Origin: CAYOLL01 sp964404765 [NCBI: uncultured Gemmatimonadota bacterium]
GTDB lineage: Bacteria > 4572-55
Assembly (NCBI GenBank): GCA_964404765.1
Contig: CAYOLL010000023.1
Location: 1-52,988 of the forward strand
Direction of reading: 5' to 3'
DNA: 52,988 nt
Part shown: positions 18,371 through 26,829 of the stretch, piece by piece
Layout: the number at the start of each line of letters is the position of its first letter
How positions within the stretch are numbered: position 1 is the first letter of the stretch
Position numbers and translations under genes: made by a program
Notes under the pieces: model-generated
The model's database searches: none
Told to the model about the DNA's origin: nothing
What the model saw: only the letters and a program-made list of their open reading frames with translations

Positions 18371-18678
18371 TTGCAATAGGTATTATTATTTACAACTTTA
18401 CGGCCAAAAGGTTATCCTACACGATCGGCGACAAGCTTGTTATCGTCTCATTACCCAACATTTTTTTGATTGTGTGCTTCTTGACACGTGACCCTTTTCT
18501 ATTATATCCTTTAAGTTATCTTGTCGCGGCAATTATCCTGTTTGTACAGTATAACCGTGGGTTTCCGAAAAACACATTACTTGGTAAATTTCTTTTATTC
18601 TGCGTACTGATATTGGCCGGTATTATTATGCTGATCCTAATTTTCTTAATCGTTACCAATGGTGGAAATATAGGTTAG
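18307..18678 (+). CDS. Hypothetical multi-pass membrane protein
   Basis: This is a 123-residue protein from ATG 18307; ATG 18322 (MEKFLFF) is an equal alternative with a weak GAGA upstream. It is strongly hydrophobic with four likely membrane helices (about 8-28, 43-60, 66-82 and 95-118) and few charges (KRLSYTIGDK, NRGFPKN). I do not recognise a family. It overlaps the end of the DUF433 frame by 64 bases in a different phase, and its upstream part lacks its own ribosome binding site. The region carries more A/T-ending codons than its neighbours, which hints at an acquired piece. Confidence 0.5.
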   Translation: MHETVMEKFLFFTFIFFGPLLIAIGIIIYNFTAKRLSYTIGDKLVIVSLPNIFLIVCFLTRDPFLLYPLSYLVAAIILFVQYNRGFPKNTLLGKFLLFCVLILAGIIMLILIFLIVTNGGNIG

Positions 18679-18764
18679 CTTTCAATGATTAGCGGTTGTG
18701 GAAAAGATATTTTATGATAACGACAATAAATCCAAAACACCATAATGGTGGGAGGTTATAAGCA

Positions 18765-20828
18765 ATGGCGGAAGCGAGTTCCAATTCAACTTTGCAAGGG
18801 CATATTGCCGCGGTGAAGGCCGGGCAACGCATCTTCGAGAATGTCTTCCAGAGCGTGTCGCGTATGATTCTGGAAGGCGCCATCGAAAAAGTAGTGGTCA
18901 ATGGTAAAACGACGTATGACTTCAGCATTTTTCGCAACGGGCGCAAACATATCATCGGCATGTACGAAGAAATCAACAGCTTCGTCTCCTATGTCAAAGA
19001 CGCGGCGGAAGGTGGATCGTCCAAGGAAATGGCCTATGTGCTGGTGGGTGAGCCGGGCAACGGCAAAACGTTCTTTGTCGATTTTTTGTGCGCGCGCTAC
19101 CGCGATTTTTTGCAGGAAGACCGCAACCGGCGATATACATTCCAGTTCGTCGGAATTGAAAAATTAGGCACGTATGGCCGACTGAATGTGATCGAATCAC
19201 AAACCTACGAAGACCCAATGATTCTGGCCATGAATCTATACCCGACGGAAAGCGAAAGCCGACGCCATTTGGTCGAGCAATACGGCTTTTCCGCTCACGA
19301 AATCGAAACGATTTTTGCCAACTACCGCCCGCTTGGCGCCTGCTCCAGCTATATCTGGAACGATATCCGTAACTATGCCGGCGACGACCTGGATACCTTG
19401 CTCAAATTCATTCGCATCGTGCCCGTGCCGTTAACTGAAAGTCTGGGCACCGTGACCGGTAAGTACGCGGCCAAAGACAAAATCACCTCCTCGGCGGTCG
19501 ATTTGCTTGGCGAAGAATCTATCCAGCGCCTGCTGCACATCACCGATACCAACAATCCCTATCGGTTCGACCTGCGGCGCGGGGCGCTGGCACGGGTGGC
19601 CGGCGGAGGTATCCATTTTAGCGACGAAATTTACAAAAATAAGAAGGATTTGGTGCAGGTTTACCTCGGCGTGATTCAAAATCGCAATATCGAGATCGAC
19701 GGCTTTAAATGGCCGATTGATATGCTGATCATCGCCACCAGCAACAATTCGGAATTCAACCGCTTTCTGGCCGAAAAAGAAGAAGCGCCGATTATCGACC
19801 GCTGCCGCATCTCCTACATCTCGCACAACACCAACTACAAGCTGCAAAAAGAGTTAACGGCCTACACCATCGGCAGCGAAGCGCGCACGACCTTAAACCG
19901 CGAGTACTTGCACCAGGACCCGAACTTGAACCACGCCGCCTCGGTGGCCGTCGTGCTGACCCGTCTGCCGCGCACGGAAAAGCTGTCGCCCATCGAGACG
20001 ATGAAGTTGGCCGCCGGTGAAGTCGCCGGTGAAAAAAGCATCAAGACGCTGGCTGAAGTGATTGACATGCTTAATCAGGACCCGGACATCACCAAACGCT
20101 TCGGCCAGAAAGGTATGGGTCAGCGCAACCTGGGCCGCGCCTTGCAACTGCTGGTGGAAAGCTCAGAGACAAACGAAGGCCGCTGCATGTTTGCTTACGA
20201 TGTCTTTAAGGCGCTGGAAAGGATTGTTCTGGATTATGTGTCCGACGCCAATGATCGCGCCAAATATCTGGAAGACCTCAAAATTGCCAAAGGCATGTAC
20301 CGTGAGCGGATTATGACCGAAATGTTCAACGCCTATATGGATGAGCCTTACGCAATCCGCAAGGACGTGATGAACTATGTCAATATGATTATCGGCATTG
20401 ACGCGGAAAATCTCGGCCCGGACAAAATGTGGAAGTACAAAGACCCGCAGTCCAACGAACTGAAAGCCATGAAGATTGACGAGCGTTACATCAAGAGCGT
20501 GGAAGAACGGCTGGGCCTGAAGACGGAAGAGCAACGAGAAACCTTCCGCACCGCCATCCGCAAAATCTACGGTCAAAAGCTGTCAGTTGACCCCAACTAC
20601 GATTTTATGGACAACCTGGAGTTGGTCAAAGCCGTGACCGATGTCCGCTTAAAATCCGACATTGCCGGCGCCGGCAGCCTGATTGGCGCTTTAGCCAACC
20701 GTACCAACGAAGAAAATCAAAAGCTGTACGACCGCATGATCGAAACCATGCTCAACAAGCTGAACTATTGCAAGACCTGCGCTCAGAAGACGATTGAGTA
20801 TTTCTGCACGCAGGAAGATGAGAATTGA
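18765..20828 (+). CDS. prkA: Divergent PrkA-type AAA+ serine protein kinase
   Basis: This 687-residue protein has GGGAGG ahead of its ATG. The N-terminal AAA+ module has Walker A GEPGNGKT (about 95-102), followed by a beta-strand/acidic stretch GGIHFSDEIYKNKKDL (about 285) and the sensor strand LIIATSNNSEF. The C-terminal half (about 440-670) is the PrkA-specific helical domain, ending in a cysteine cluster YCKTC...YFC. PrkA proteins of Bacillus and enterobacteria are stress-related AAA+ kinases or ATPases acting with YeaH and SpoVR. This copy differs strongly in its first 90 residues. It opens a six-gene run (to 25726) with gaps of 12-51 bp, so it is probably co-transcribed with nucleases, an RNA ligase and the YeaH homologue. 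Confidence 0.85.
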   Translation: MAEASSNSTLQGHIAAVKAGQRIFENVFQSVSRMILEGAIEKVVVNGKTTYDFSIFRNGRKHIIGMYEEINSFVSYVKDAAEGGSSKEMAYVLVGEPGNGKTFFVDFLCARYRDFLQEDRNRRYTFQFVGIEKLGTYGRLNVIESQTYEDPMILAMNLYPTESESRRHLVEQYGFSAHEIETIFANYRPLGACSSYIWNDIRNYAGDDLDTLLKFIRIVPVPLTESLGTVTGKYAAKDKITSSAVDLLGEESIQRLLHITDTNNPYRFDLRRGALARVAGGGIHFSDEIYKNKKDLVQVYLGVIQNRNIEIDGFKWPIDMLIIATSNNSEFNRFLAEKEEAPIIDRCRISYISHNTNYKLQKELTAYTIGSEARTTLNREYLHQDPNLNHAASVAVVLTRLPRTEKLSPIETMKLAAGEVAGEKSIKTLAEVIDMLNQDPDITKRFGQKGMGQRNLGRALQLLVESSETNEGRCMFAYDVFKALERIVLDYVSDANDRAKYLEDLKIAKGMYRERIMTEMFNAYMDEPYAIRKDVMNYVNMIIGIDAENLGPDKMWKYKDPQSNELKAMKIDERYIKSVEERLGLKTEEQRETFRTAIRKIYGQKLSVDPNYDFMDNLELVKAVTDVRLKSDIAGAGSLIGALANRTNEENQKLYDRMIETMLNKLNYCKTCAQKTIEYFCTQEDEN

Positions 20829-20847
20829 TTGTCGTAAGGAGTTTGTC

Positions 20848-21456
20848 ATGCCAATTGCAATGTTAGACCGCCCAACCTTCCAAACCGATTTCGATCATGT
20901 TGAAAGTGCCCCGGACCGCTTAATCACCGGCGAAGAGTTTTTGGCAATGAACGACGAAGAAAACTGCGAACTAATTAACGGGAGGATCGTCCGAATGGGC
21001 TGGAATAGCGGAATGCATACCTATTTTATTTCGACTTTAGATTCGTTACTACGCATCTTCGTCGTCGGAAAAAAGCTTGGCTATGTCCTGGCCGGAGACG
21101 TAGGCATTTACATCCGCCGTAACCCGGATTCGGTGCGATGCGCCGACATCGCCTTTTATAGCAAGGAACGTCTGCCGGAGATCCCGACCACGGGTTTTAT
21201 GACAATTGCGCCCAATCTGGCCGTCGAAATTATCTCCCCCGGTAGCACTTTTAACGATATGATGGCAAAAGTTGAAGAGTATTTTGCCATTGGCGTGGAA
21301 CGTGTTTGGCTGGTGTCGCCGTCGGCAAAATCCATTTGGGTATGCCACAGCCCGGCAGACTGGAAACGCTTAAACATTGGCGATACCTTGTCAGGTGAAG
21401 GGGCTTTAGCCGGCTTTGAGTTGCCGTTAGCCGTTTTGTTTGACATAAATCTGTGA
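20848..21456 (+). CDS. Uma2-family putative endonuclease
   Basis: This 202-residue protein is read from ATG 20848 (MPIAMLD), where AAGGAG lies just upstream. A longer frame reaches back into prkA but has no site. Uma2 marks are LITGEEFLAMNDEENCELINGRI, ADIAFYSKERLP holding the PD-like position, NLAVEIISPGSTFNDMMAKVEEY for the catalytic E/K region, and GVERVWLVSP. It lies 19 bp after prkA and before the PD-(D/E)xK pair, inside the same operon. This makes it unlike the free-standing Uma2 genes common in these genomes. The role is unknown. It is more divergent than, and not a close copy of, the Uma2 at 17145. Confidence 0.85.
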   Translation: MPIAMLDRPTFQTDFDHVESAPDRLITGEEFLAMNDEENCELINGRIVRMGWNSGMHTYFISTLDSLLRIFVVGKKLGYVLAGDVGIYIRRNPDSVRCADIAFYSKERLPEIPTTGFMTIAPNLAVEIISPGSTFNDMMAKVEEYFAIGVERVWLVSPSAKSIWVCHSPADWKRLNIGDTLSGEGALAGFELPLAVLFDINL

Positions 21457-21502
21457 AGTCCATCCGTTGAAATAAACAGCCCTAACAATTCCGGAGGGCA
21501 AA

Positions 21503-22570
21503 ATGCCTGACAAAATATTTGTTCTGACCGAAAGCATCGACAAAGGCATTATGCGGTCATGGCATTTTCAAGTCGCCAATAAATGCGAAATGGCCGAGTT
21601 CATTATCGCGAACTTAGACCGGTATGATACGATGTTCAAGGGTAGATTCTGGAGTTCTGGTTTGGCCGGCTGGCAGCGTCGGGAACAGCATACGCCGACA
21701 ACATTGCTAAAGGCAATCGACAACAGTCATGTTGAGGGCGATAGCGTGTCCCGCTTCGAAATCCACGAGATCGATATGTCGAAAAACGGCGCGGAAGCAG
21801 AAGATGTCACCCGAACAAACAATGAAGAATTGTCCTTACTAATGAAAACAAACGCGCCCTATCGATTTGAAACCGACGACGCCCTTTTAAAAGAAGCCGG
21901 TGTTGACTACGGCAAAGCGGCGGATACGACAAAGAAGTCGCTGGCGTTTCAAGATTTTGACCTGACCGATTTGGAAAAAATGTTCGGGCTGCGGCAGCTT
22001 CGGCATATCCCGTTGCTTACGGAATGGTTGAATTTTGAACACGCGCTGTCTGATTATGAACGGCGCTATCTGTCGGACTTGCGGGATGAGTTGATCGACA
22101 CGGTGGACGGCTGGAACGAAGAAGAATTGAAGATGCATTTTATCGGGCCGATGTTTAGCTTTGTCAACTTCACGACCGAGCATTTCAATATTTTTGCCAA
22201 CCGCTACATTTCCGGCGCTGTCGGCGAGCATGATTTGGGCGGTTTTCCCGACAGTATGATTGCCAGCGGCCGACGCAAACCGGAATTACCCTACTTTTGC
22301 TTTCAGGAATATAAAAAGGAAAAAGACCCGGACGGCGACCCAGCCGGGCAGGCATTGGCGGCAATGATGTTGGCGCAAGAATTGAACGGCGGCAAGCGCC
22401 CGATTTACGGCTGCTATGTTGTGGGCCGCAACTGGTTTTTCATGGTTCTGCAGGGCAAAACGTATTGCATCAGCCAAAACTATTCCGCTACAAAAGATGA
22501 AATCTTCGACATCTTTCGAATTTTGAAAGGGTTGAAGCAGCGGATTATCACAATAGCAAGCGAATCCTGA
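21503..22570 (+). CDS. PD-(D/E)xK-like protein with N-terminal extension (paralogue 1)
   Basis: This 355-residue protein has a strong GGAGG site. The C-terminal about 210 residues form a core shared with the next gene: WNEEELKMHFIGPMFSFVNF, then FPDSMIASG and CFQEYKKEKDPDGDP, a spacing that fits PD-x(15-20)-(D/E)xK of restriction-like nucleases, then YGCYVVGRNWFFMVLQGK and the tail ILKGLKQRI. Similar hypothetical proteins are common in cyanobacteria and Bacteroidetes. The N-terminal about 145 residues (MPDKIFVLTESIDKGIMRSW...) are unrelated, match nothing I know and may be a sensor or substrate domain. It lies 12 bp before paralogue 2. Nuclease activity is inferred only from the motif spacing. 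Confidence 0.65.
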   Translation: MPDKIFVLTESIDKGIMRSWHFQVANKCEMAEFIIANLDRYDTMFKGRFWSSGLAGWQRREQHTPTTLLKAIDNSHVEGDSVSRFEIHEIDMSKNGAEAEDVTRTNNEELSLLMKTNAPYRFETDDALLKEAGVDYGKAADTTKKSLAFQDFDLTDLEKMFGLRQLRHIPLLTEWLNFEHALSDYERRYLSDLRDELIDTVDGWNEEELKMHFIGPMFSFVNFTTEHFNIFANRYISGAVGEHDLGGFPDSMIASGRRKPELPYFCFQEYKKEKDPDGDPAGQALAAMMLAQELNGGKRPIYGCYVVGRNWFFMVLQGKTYCISQNYSATKDEIFDIFRILKGLKQRIITIASES

Positions 22571-22582
22571 GAGGAGGCCGTT

Positions 22583-23212
22583 ATGATTTTCAGTGAATTT
22601 ACGCTGACAAAATTGCACAAGATTTTTGGTTTGATCCAACGCATGGAATGCCCGATTCTGGATGAATGGCTGTCTTTCCCGTATGAACCGTCCGATCACG
22701 AAAATTGGCTGCTCCAAACCTTGCAGAAAGAATTGATCTATAACGTGGACGGCTGGAACGAAGAGGAGCTCAAGATGCACTTCATCGGCCCGGTGTTTAG
22801 CTTCATCAATTTTACGACCGAAAAATTCAATCTTTTTGCCGACCGTTACCTTTCAGGCAAAGTGGGCGATGTGGAATTGGGCGGCAAACCCGACAGCGTT
22901 ATCGCTAGCGGTCGGTGGGAGCCGGACGTGCCCTACTTCTGCTTTCAGGAATACAAAAAAGAAAAAGACCCGGACGGCGATCCGACCGCGCAGGCTTTGG
23001 CGACAATGGTGCTGGCGCAAGAATTGAACGGCGGCAAGCATCCGATTTACGGCTGCTACGTCATAGGCCGCAATTGGTTTTTCATGGTTTTGCAGGGCAA
23101 AGAATACGGTATCAGCCAAAACTATTCCGCTACAAAGGACGAAATCTTCGACATCTTTCGGATTCTGAAAGGGTTGAAGCAGCGGATCATCGCGATAGCA
23201 AGCGAATCTTAA
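22583..23212 (+). CDS. PD-(D/E)xK-like protein (paralogue 2, core only)
   Basis: This 209-residue protein has GAGAGGAGG before the ATG. It is the core of the preceding gene without the N-terminal extension: WNEEELKMHFIGPVFSF, GKPDSVIASG, CFQEYKKEKDPDGDP, YGCYVIGRNWFF. The last 150 bases or so of the two genes are nearly identical, including synonymous positions, which indicates recent duplication or gene conversion. An extra N-terminal stretch (LHKIFGLIQRMECPIL) corresponds to LEKMFGLRQLRHIPLL in paralogue 1. The pair may form a heteromer. It lies 12 bp upstream of the RNA ligase gene. Confidence 0.65.
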   Translation: MIFSEFTLTKLHKIFGLIQRMECPILDEWLSFPYEPSDHENWLLQTLQKELIYNVDGWNEEELKMHFIGPVFSFINFTTEKFNLFADRYLSGKVGDVELGGKPDSVIASGRWEPDVPYFCFQEYKKEKDPDGDPTAQALATMVLAQELNGGKHPIYGCYVIGRNWFFMVLQGKEYGISQNYSATKDEIFDIFRILKGLKQRIIAIASES

Positions 23213-23224
23213 CAAGAGGCGACC

Positions 23225-24235
23225 ATGAGCCAACATGCCATCGAAATTATCGAAATCACGACGGTCGAAGCGCATCCCAACCCGGAAGTCGAGCGCATGG
23301 AGCTGACCCGGATTTGGGGCTGGCAATGCTGCATCGGCAAAGGACAGTTCAAGCCGGGTGATCGCGCTGTATACGTCCCGCCCGATTATGAAGTCCCGTT
23401 GGATCGTCCGGAATTTGACTTCTTAAAAAGGGTTGACAGCAAAGAATATGAGCGAATCCGCGTGCGCCGCTTCAAGGGCGCTTACAGCCAGGGCTTGCTG
23501 ATTTCCGTGCCACCGGCGCTGGCGCATTTGCCGGTCGGCGCAAATGTGATGGATGATTTGGGCATACGCCGCTACGAACCGCCGCTTTCCTTCGATACCG
23601 CCGGCGATCACGTCCCGGCCCCGGTCGGTGTCTATGCGCCCAAGTTTGATGTGGAAAACTATCAGCGCTACCCCGATTTGCTGCAACCGGGCGAAATTAC
23701 GATTGTCACCGAAAAAATTCACGGCGCGAATGGACGCTTCACCTTTGCCAAAAACCAAAGCGGGCAAGCGGAGCAATACGTCGGCAGCCGCAATAATTGG
23801 ATGAAAGAGACCGATAGCAGTGTATATTGGCAGGCGATCAAGCAAAATCCGGGCATCGGCGACTGGTGCCGCGCCAATCCGGACAAAGTGCTGTACGGCG
23901 AAGTATTCGGCAACGTGCAAATCCTGAAATACGGGGCCAAGCGCAACGAGATTTTTTTCTGCGCCTTTGCCATCTTGGACAAAATGCGCTGGCTGGACTA
24001 CGACGAGATGACGCAAAGCATCACGCCGTTCGGGATTAAAGGCGCGCCGCATGTCTACACCGGCCCGTTTGATCCGGCGCACATCCTGCCGCTGGCGGAA
24101 GCGGACAGCCGCTGGCCGGGAGCAAACCACCCGGCGGAAGGTGTTGTCATTACGCCCGTCCACGAGCGCATTTCGGAAACGATCGGCCGGCTGTGTTTGA
24201 AGGCGGTTAGCAACCGCTATCTGGAGAAATATTGA
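23225..24235 (+). CDS. RNA ligase (DRB0094/Rnl2-like, nucleotidyltransferase)
   Basis: This 336-residue protein has GAGG upstream of its ATG. The N-terminal about 150 residues form the OB-like domain of the DRB0094 group (VEAHPNPEVERMELTRI, KGQFKPGDRAVYVPPD, GAYSQGLLISVP). The ligase domain has motif I EKIHGAN with K164 as the lysine that becomes adenylylated. Motif III is LYGEVFG, motif IV AEGVVITP and motif V LKAVSNRY. Such enzymes seal 3'-OH/5'-phosphate RNA nicks using ATP. Deinococcus DraRnl is the studied relative. Its position between two nuclease-like genes and yeaH suggests RNA repair linked to the PrkA module. Substrate and template requirement are not decided by the sequence. Confidence 0.85.
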   Translation: MSQHAIEIIEITTVEAHPNPEVERMELTRIWGWQCCIGKGQFKPGDRAVYVPPDYEVPLDRPEFDFLKRVDSKEYERIRVRRFKGAYSQGLLISVPPALAHLPVGANVMDDLGIRRYEPPLSFDTAGDHVPAPVGVYAPKFDVENYQRYPDLLQPGEITIVTEKIHGANGRFTFAKNQSGQAEQYVGSRNNWMKETDSSVYWQAIKQNPGIGDWCRANPDKVLYGEVFGNVQILKYGAKRNEIFFCAFAILDKMRWLDYDEMTQSITPFGIKGAPHVYTGPFDPAHILPLAEADSRWPGANHPAEGVVITPVHERISETIGRLCLKAVSNRYLEKY

Positions 24236-24286
24236 ATCAGCGTGACAGCTCGGTTACATGGGTGAACAGGATGGACAGGGGGTAAA

Positions 24287-25726
24287 ATGGAACCGGCTGA
24301 GTGCACAAGTTATCCGTCGATTTCCCACAATCGGCATGAAAGCGATGGTTTTGAAATGAAAAGTAAATTGCTTGATTTATACAACCGGCTTAAAGCCGAC
24401 GGACTCACGCCCGAACAGGACGCCAAAATTCGGCTTGAGCTGGACGGGAAACTTTTGCATGAACAGCCTCTGGCTGAAGTTGAGACGGAGAATCCGCTCA
24501 ACATGGCTTTGAACTTGCACCGTTTTGGCGATTTCAACGCATTGCAAGCCATGACCGAGCCCAGAGGCTATGTGACGCGCCTCAATTCCATTGACGATTT
24601 GCTGGAGCGGGATAAACTGCGTGAAAAAGACGGCTTTCCGCGCAAAATCCGGGTCGGCCGGCTGATCAAGCCCGGCAAAGGCGGCAAGGATAAAATCGTC
24701 ATTGTGCCGACAACGGTGGAAGAAAAATTTATGCACGATCAAATCGCCGCCCCGGAAGATGGCGGCGCCACGGGCGGTCACGGCGAAGGCAAGGAAGGCG
24801 AGGTCATCGGCGAGCAGCCTATTCGTACCCAGGATGGGGCCGGCAGCGGGTCTGGCGAAGGCGGCGGCGGTCAGCATGAAATGGAGTCCAGCGCTTACGA
24901 TCTGGGTCGCATTTTAACCGAAAAATTTGAGCTGCCGAATCTCAAAGATAAAGGCAAGAAGCGCTCGCTAACCCGCTTCACCTATGACATGACCGATAAA
25001 AATCGCGGCTTTGGCCAGGTGCTGGATAAAAAAGCAACCGTTAAGCGCATTCTGGAGACCAACATCGCGCTTGGCAACGTGCCCGATATAAACAATATCG
25101 ATACGACCCATTTTTTAGTCGCGCCGCGCGATAAAGTATACCGTATTTTATCCCGCGAAAAAGATTACGAATCTCAAGCAATGGTCTTTTTCCTGCGTGA
25201 CTATTCCGGCTCCATGTCCGGCAAACCAACCGAGTTAATTGTCTCGCAGCATGTTTTGTTATATAGCTGGCTATTGTACCAATTTGACAAGCAAGTAGAA
25301 ACGCGTTTTATTTTGCACGATACGGACGCATTGGAAGTACCTGATTTTTATACATATTACAGTTCGAAAGTGGCCGGCGGAACAAAAGTGTCGTCAGCCT
25401 ATCGCTTAGTCAACAAGATTGTCGAAAAGGGCAACTTGGCTAAAGATTACAACATCTATATTTTTCATGGCACGGACGGCGACGATTGGGACACCAACGG
25501 CCGGGAAGCCATTCCGGAGCTGCGCAAGATGCTGACGTATGCCAATCGCATCGGCATCACCATTGCCGAGCATACCTCCGGCGCGCGCTCCAGCAGCGAA
25601 GTCGAACGCTATCTGACAAATTCCGGCTTGCTAAAGGAAAAACCTAACTTGATCCGACTGGATGTCATTCAAAAAGATGCGATTGAAACGCGCATTATCG
25701 AAGGAATTAAGAAGTTAATTTCGTAA
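24287..25726 (+). CDS. yeaH: DUF444 / YeaH-like VWA-fold protein
   Basis: This 479-residue protein has CAGGGGG upstream of ATG 24287; ATG 24356 is an alternative without a good site. The N-terminal half is charged and partly glycine-rich (GGATGGHGEGKEGE, GSGSGEGGGGQ). The C-terminal half is a von Willebrand A-like domain with the metal-binding DxSxS motif in RDYSGSMSG (about 306), then FILHDTDA and GGTKVSSAY. This is the family of YeaH/UPF0229, which is co-encoded with PrkA in many bacteria. It closes the operon that prkA opens and is the best support for the kinase call. The name follows the E. coli gene; function here is inferred. Confidence 0.85.
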   Translation: MEPAECTSYPSISHNRHESDGFEMKSKLLDLYNRLKADGLTPEQDAKIRLELDGKLLHEQPLAEVETENPLNMALNLHRFGDFNALQAMTEPRGYVTRLNSIDDLLERDKLREKDGFPRKIRVGRLIKPGKGGKDKIVIVPTTVEEKFMHDQIAAPEDGGATGGHGEGKEGEVIGEQPIRTQDGAGSGSGEGGGGQHEMESSAYDLGRILTEKFELPNLKDKGKKRSLTRFTYDMTDKNRGFGQVLDKKATVKRILETNIALGNVPDINNIDTTHFLVAPRDKVYRILSREKDYESQAMVFFLRDYSGSMSGKPTELIVSQHVLLYSWLLYQFDKQVETRFILHDTDALEVPDFYTYYSSKVAGGTKVSSAYRLVNKIVEKGNLAKDYNIYIFHGTDGDDWDTNGREAIPELRKMLTYANRIGITIAEHTSGARSSSEVERYLTNSGLLKEKPNLIRLDVIQKDAIETRIIEGIKKLIS

Positions 25727-25759
25727 TTTTGAGTAAATTATTCTCCGGAGGAACAGCGT

Positions 25760-26737
25760 ATGCGGAAGTTAATTTTTTCACTCGTTGCAGTAGCCTTGAT
25801 AGCCACGACAGTTTCAGCCCAATCACATGCTGAAATCTGGCCTTTAAAAGACAATACGTTATTTCAGGACAACACCGGCAGTTTAAGCAACGGCGCCGGG
25901 ATTTATTTTTTTGCCGGAAAAATCAACAATGGCGGTATCCGCCGCGGTCTTCTGGCATTTGATATTGCCGCCAATGTGCCTTCGGGTGCGCGGATTGATA
26001 GCGTGATACTAACCCTGCGTATGTCGCGAACCAATGCTGGCGCCGGTCAACAAACTTTCACCCTACATAAAGCTCTTGCCAATTGGGGCGAAGGTTCATC
26101 GAATGCCGGCGGCGAGGAAGGCGGCGGCAGCCCGGCCACAACAGGCGATGCTACCTGGCGACATCGCTTCTTCAACACGGCATTTTGGACAACCCCGGGC
26201 GGTGATTTTTCCCAATCGGCCAGCGCCGGCCGGGTCGTTGATGGCATCGCATTCTATACCTGGGGACCGACGCCGGAATTGACGGCGGATGTGCAGTCCT
26301 GGCTGGATAATCCCGGCTCAAACTTCGGTTGGGTGATGTTGGGCGACGAAAGCGCTTCGCTAACCGCCAAGCGATTCGACTCACGGGACAACAGCGCCGC
26401 CGCCAACCGTCCCAAATTGACGGTATATTTCCAGACCTCCAACAGCATTGAAAATGAAACCGCGCCATCTTCAATGACAACCCTTCTGCGGCAAAACACG
26501 CCAAATCCTTTCCAAAGCCAAACCCAAATTCGTTTTACCCTGAATCATTCGGAACATGCCAATCTATCGGTCTACAGCATTGCCGGACAAAAAGTGGCCG
26601 CCTTGATAAACCAATCGCTGCCCGGCGGCGAGCATACCGCCGTTTTTGACGGATCGAACCTTGCGCCGGGAATTTACTTTTATCAATTAACCACGACGGC
26701 GGGTAAGAGGACCCAAAAAATGCTGTTGATGCGTTAA
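25760..26737 (+). CDS. Secreted DNRLRE-like protein with C-terminal sorting domain
   Basis: This 325-residue protein has GGAGGAA before ATG. A signal peptide (about 1-20, ending VSAQS) precedes a DNRLRE-type beta-sandwich (about 25-220): PLKDNTLFQDN at the start, RRGLLAFDIAANVPSGARIDS in the middle and FDSRDNSAAANRPKLTVYF at the end. Residues 236-325 are a FlgD-like Por/T9SS sorting module (LLRQNTPNPFQ, VYSIAGQKVA, APGIYFYQLTT). It is expected to be exported and anchored or released by the type IX-like route. It lies 33 bp after yeaH, with no terminator seen between. Confidence 0.85.
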   Translation: MRKLIFSLVAVALIATTVSAQSHAEIWPLKDNTLFQDNTGSLSNGAGIYFFAGKINNGGIRRGLLAFDIAANVPSGARIDSVILTLRMSRTNAGAGQQTFTLHKALANWGEGSSNAGGEEGGGSPATTGDATWRHRFFNTAFWTTPGGDFSQSASAGRVVDGIAFYTWGPTPELTADVQSWLDNPGSNFGWVMLGDESASLTAKRFDSRDNSAAANRPKLTVYFQTSNSIENETAPSSMTTLLRQNTPNPFQSQTQIRFTLNHSEHANLSVYSIAGQKVAALINQSLPGGEHTAVFDGSNLAPGIYFYQLTTTAGKRTQKMLLMR

Positions 26738-26829
26738 ACGGAGTTACCGGCACATTTTTCACCTTTCGTGAAGCAAAACCTTTACCTTTCACAATTCTTA
26801 ATTCTTAAATATCCCAAGGAGCAAGTTGT

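Noticed and set aside
21503-25726. Considered as a type I restriction or BREX/DISARM defence locus
   Set aside because: No methyltransferase, helicase or specificity subunit is present, and the kinase and VWA proteins fit PrkA-YeaH rather than BREX components.
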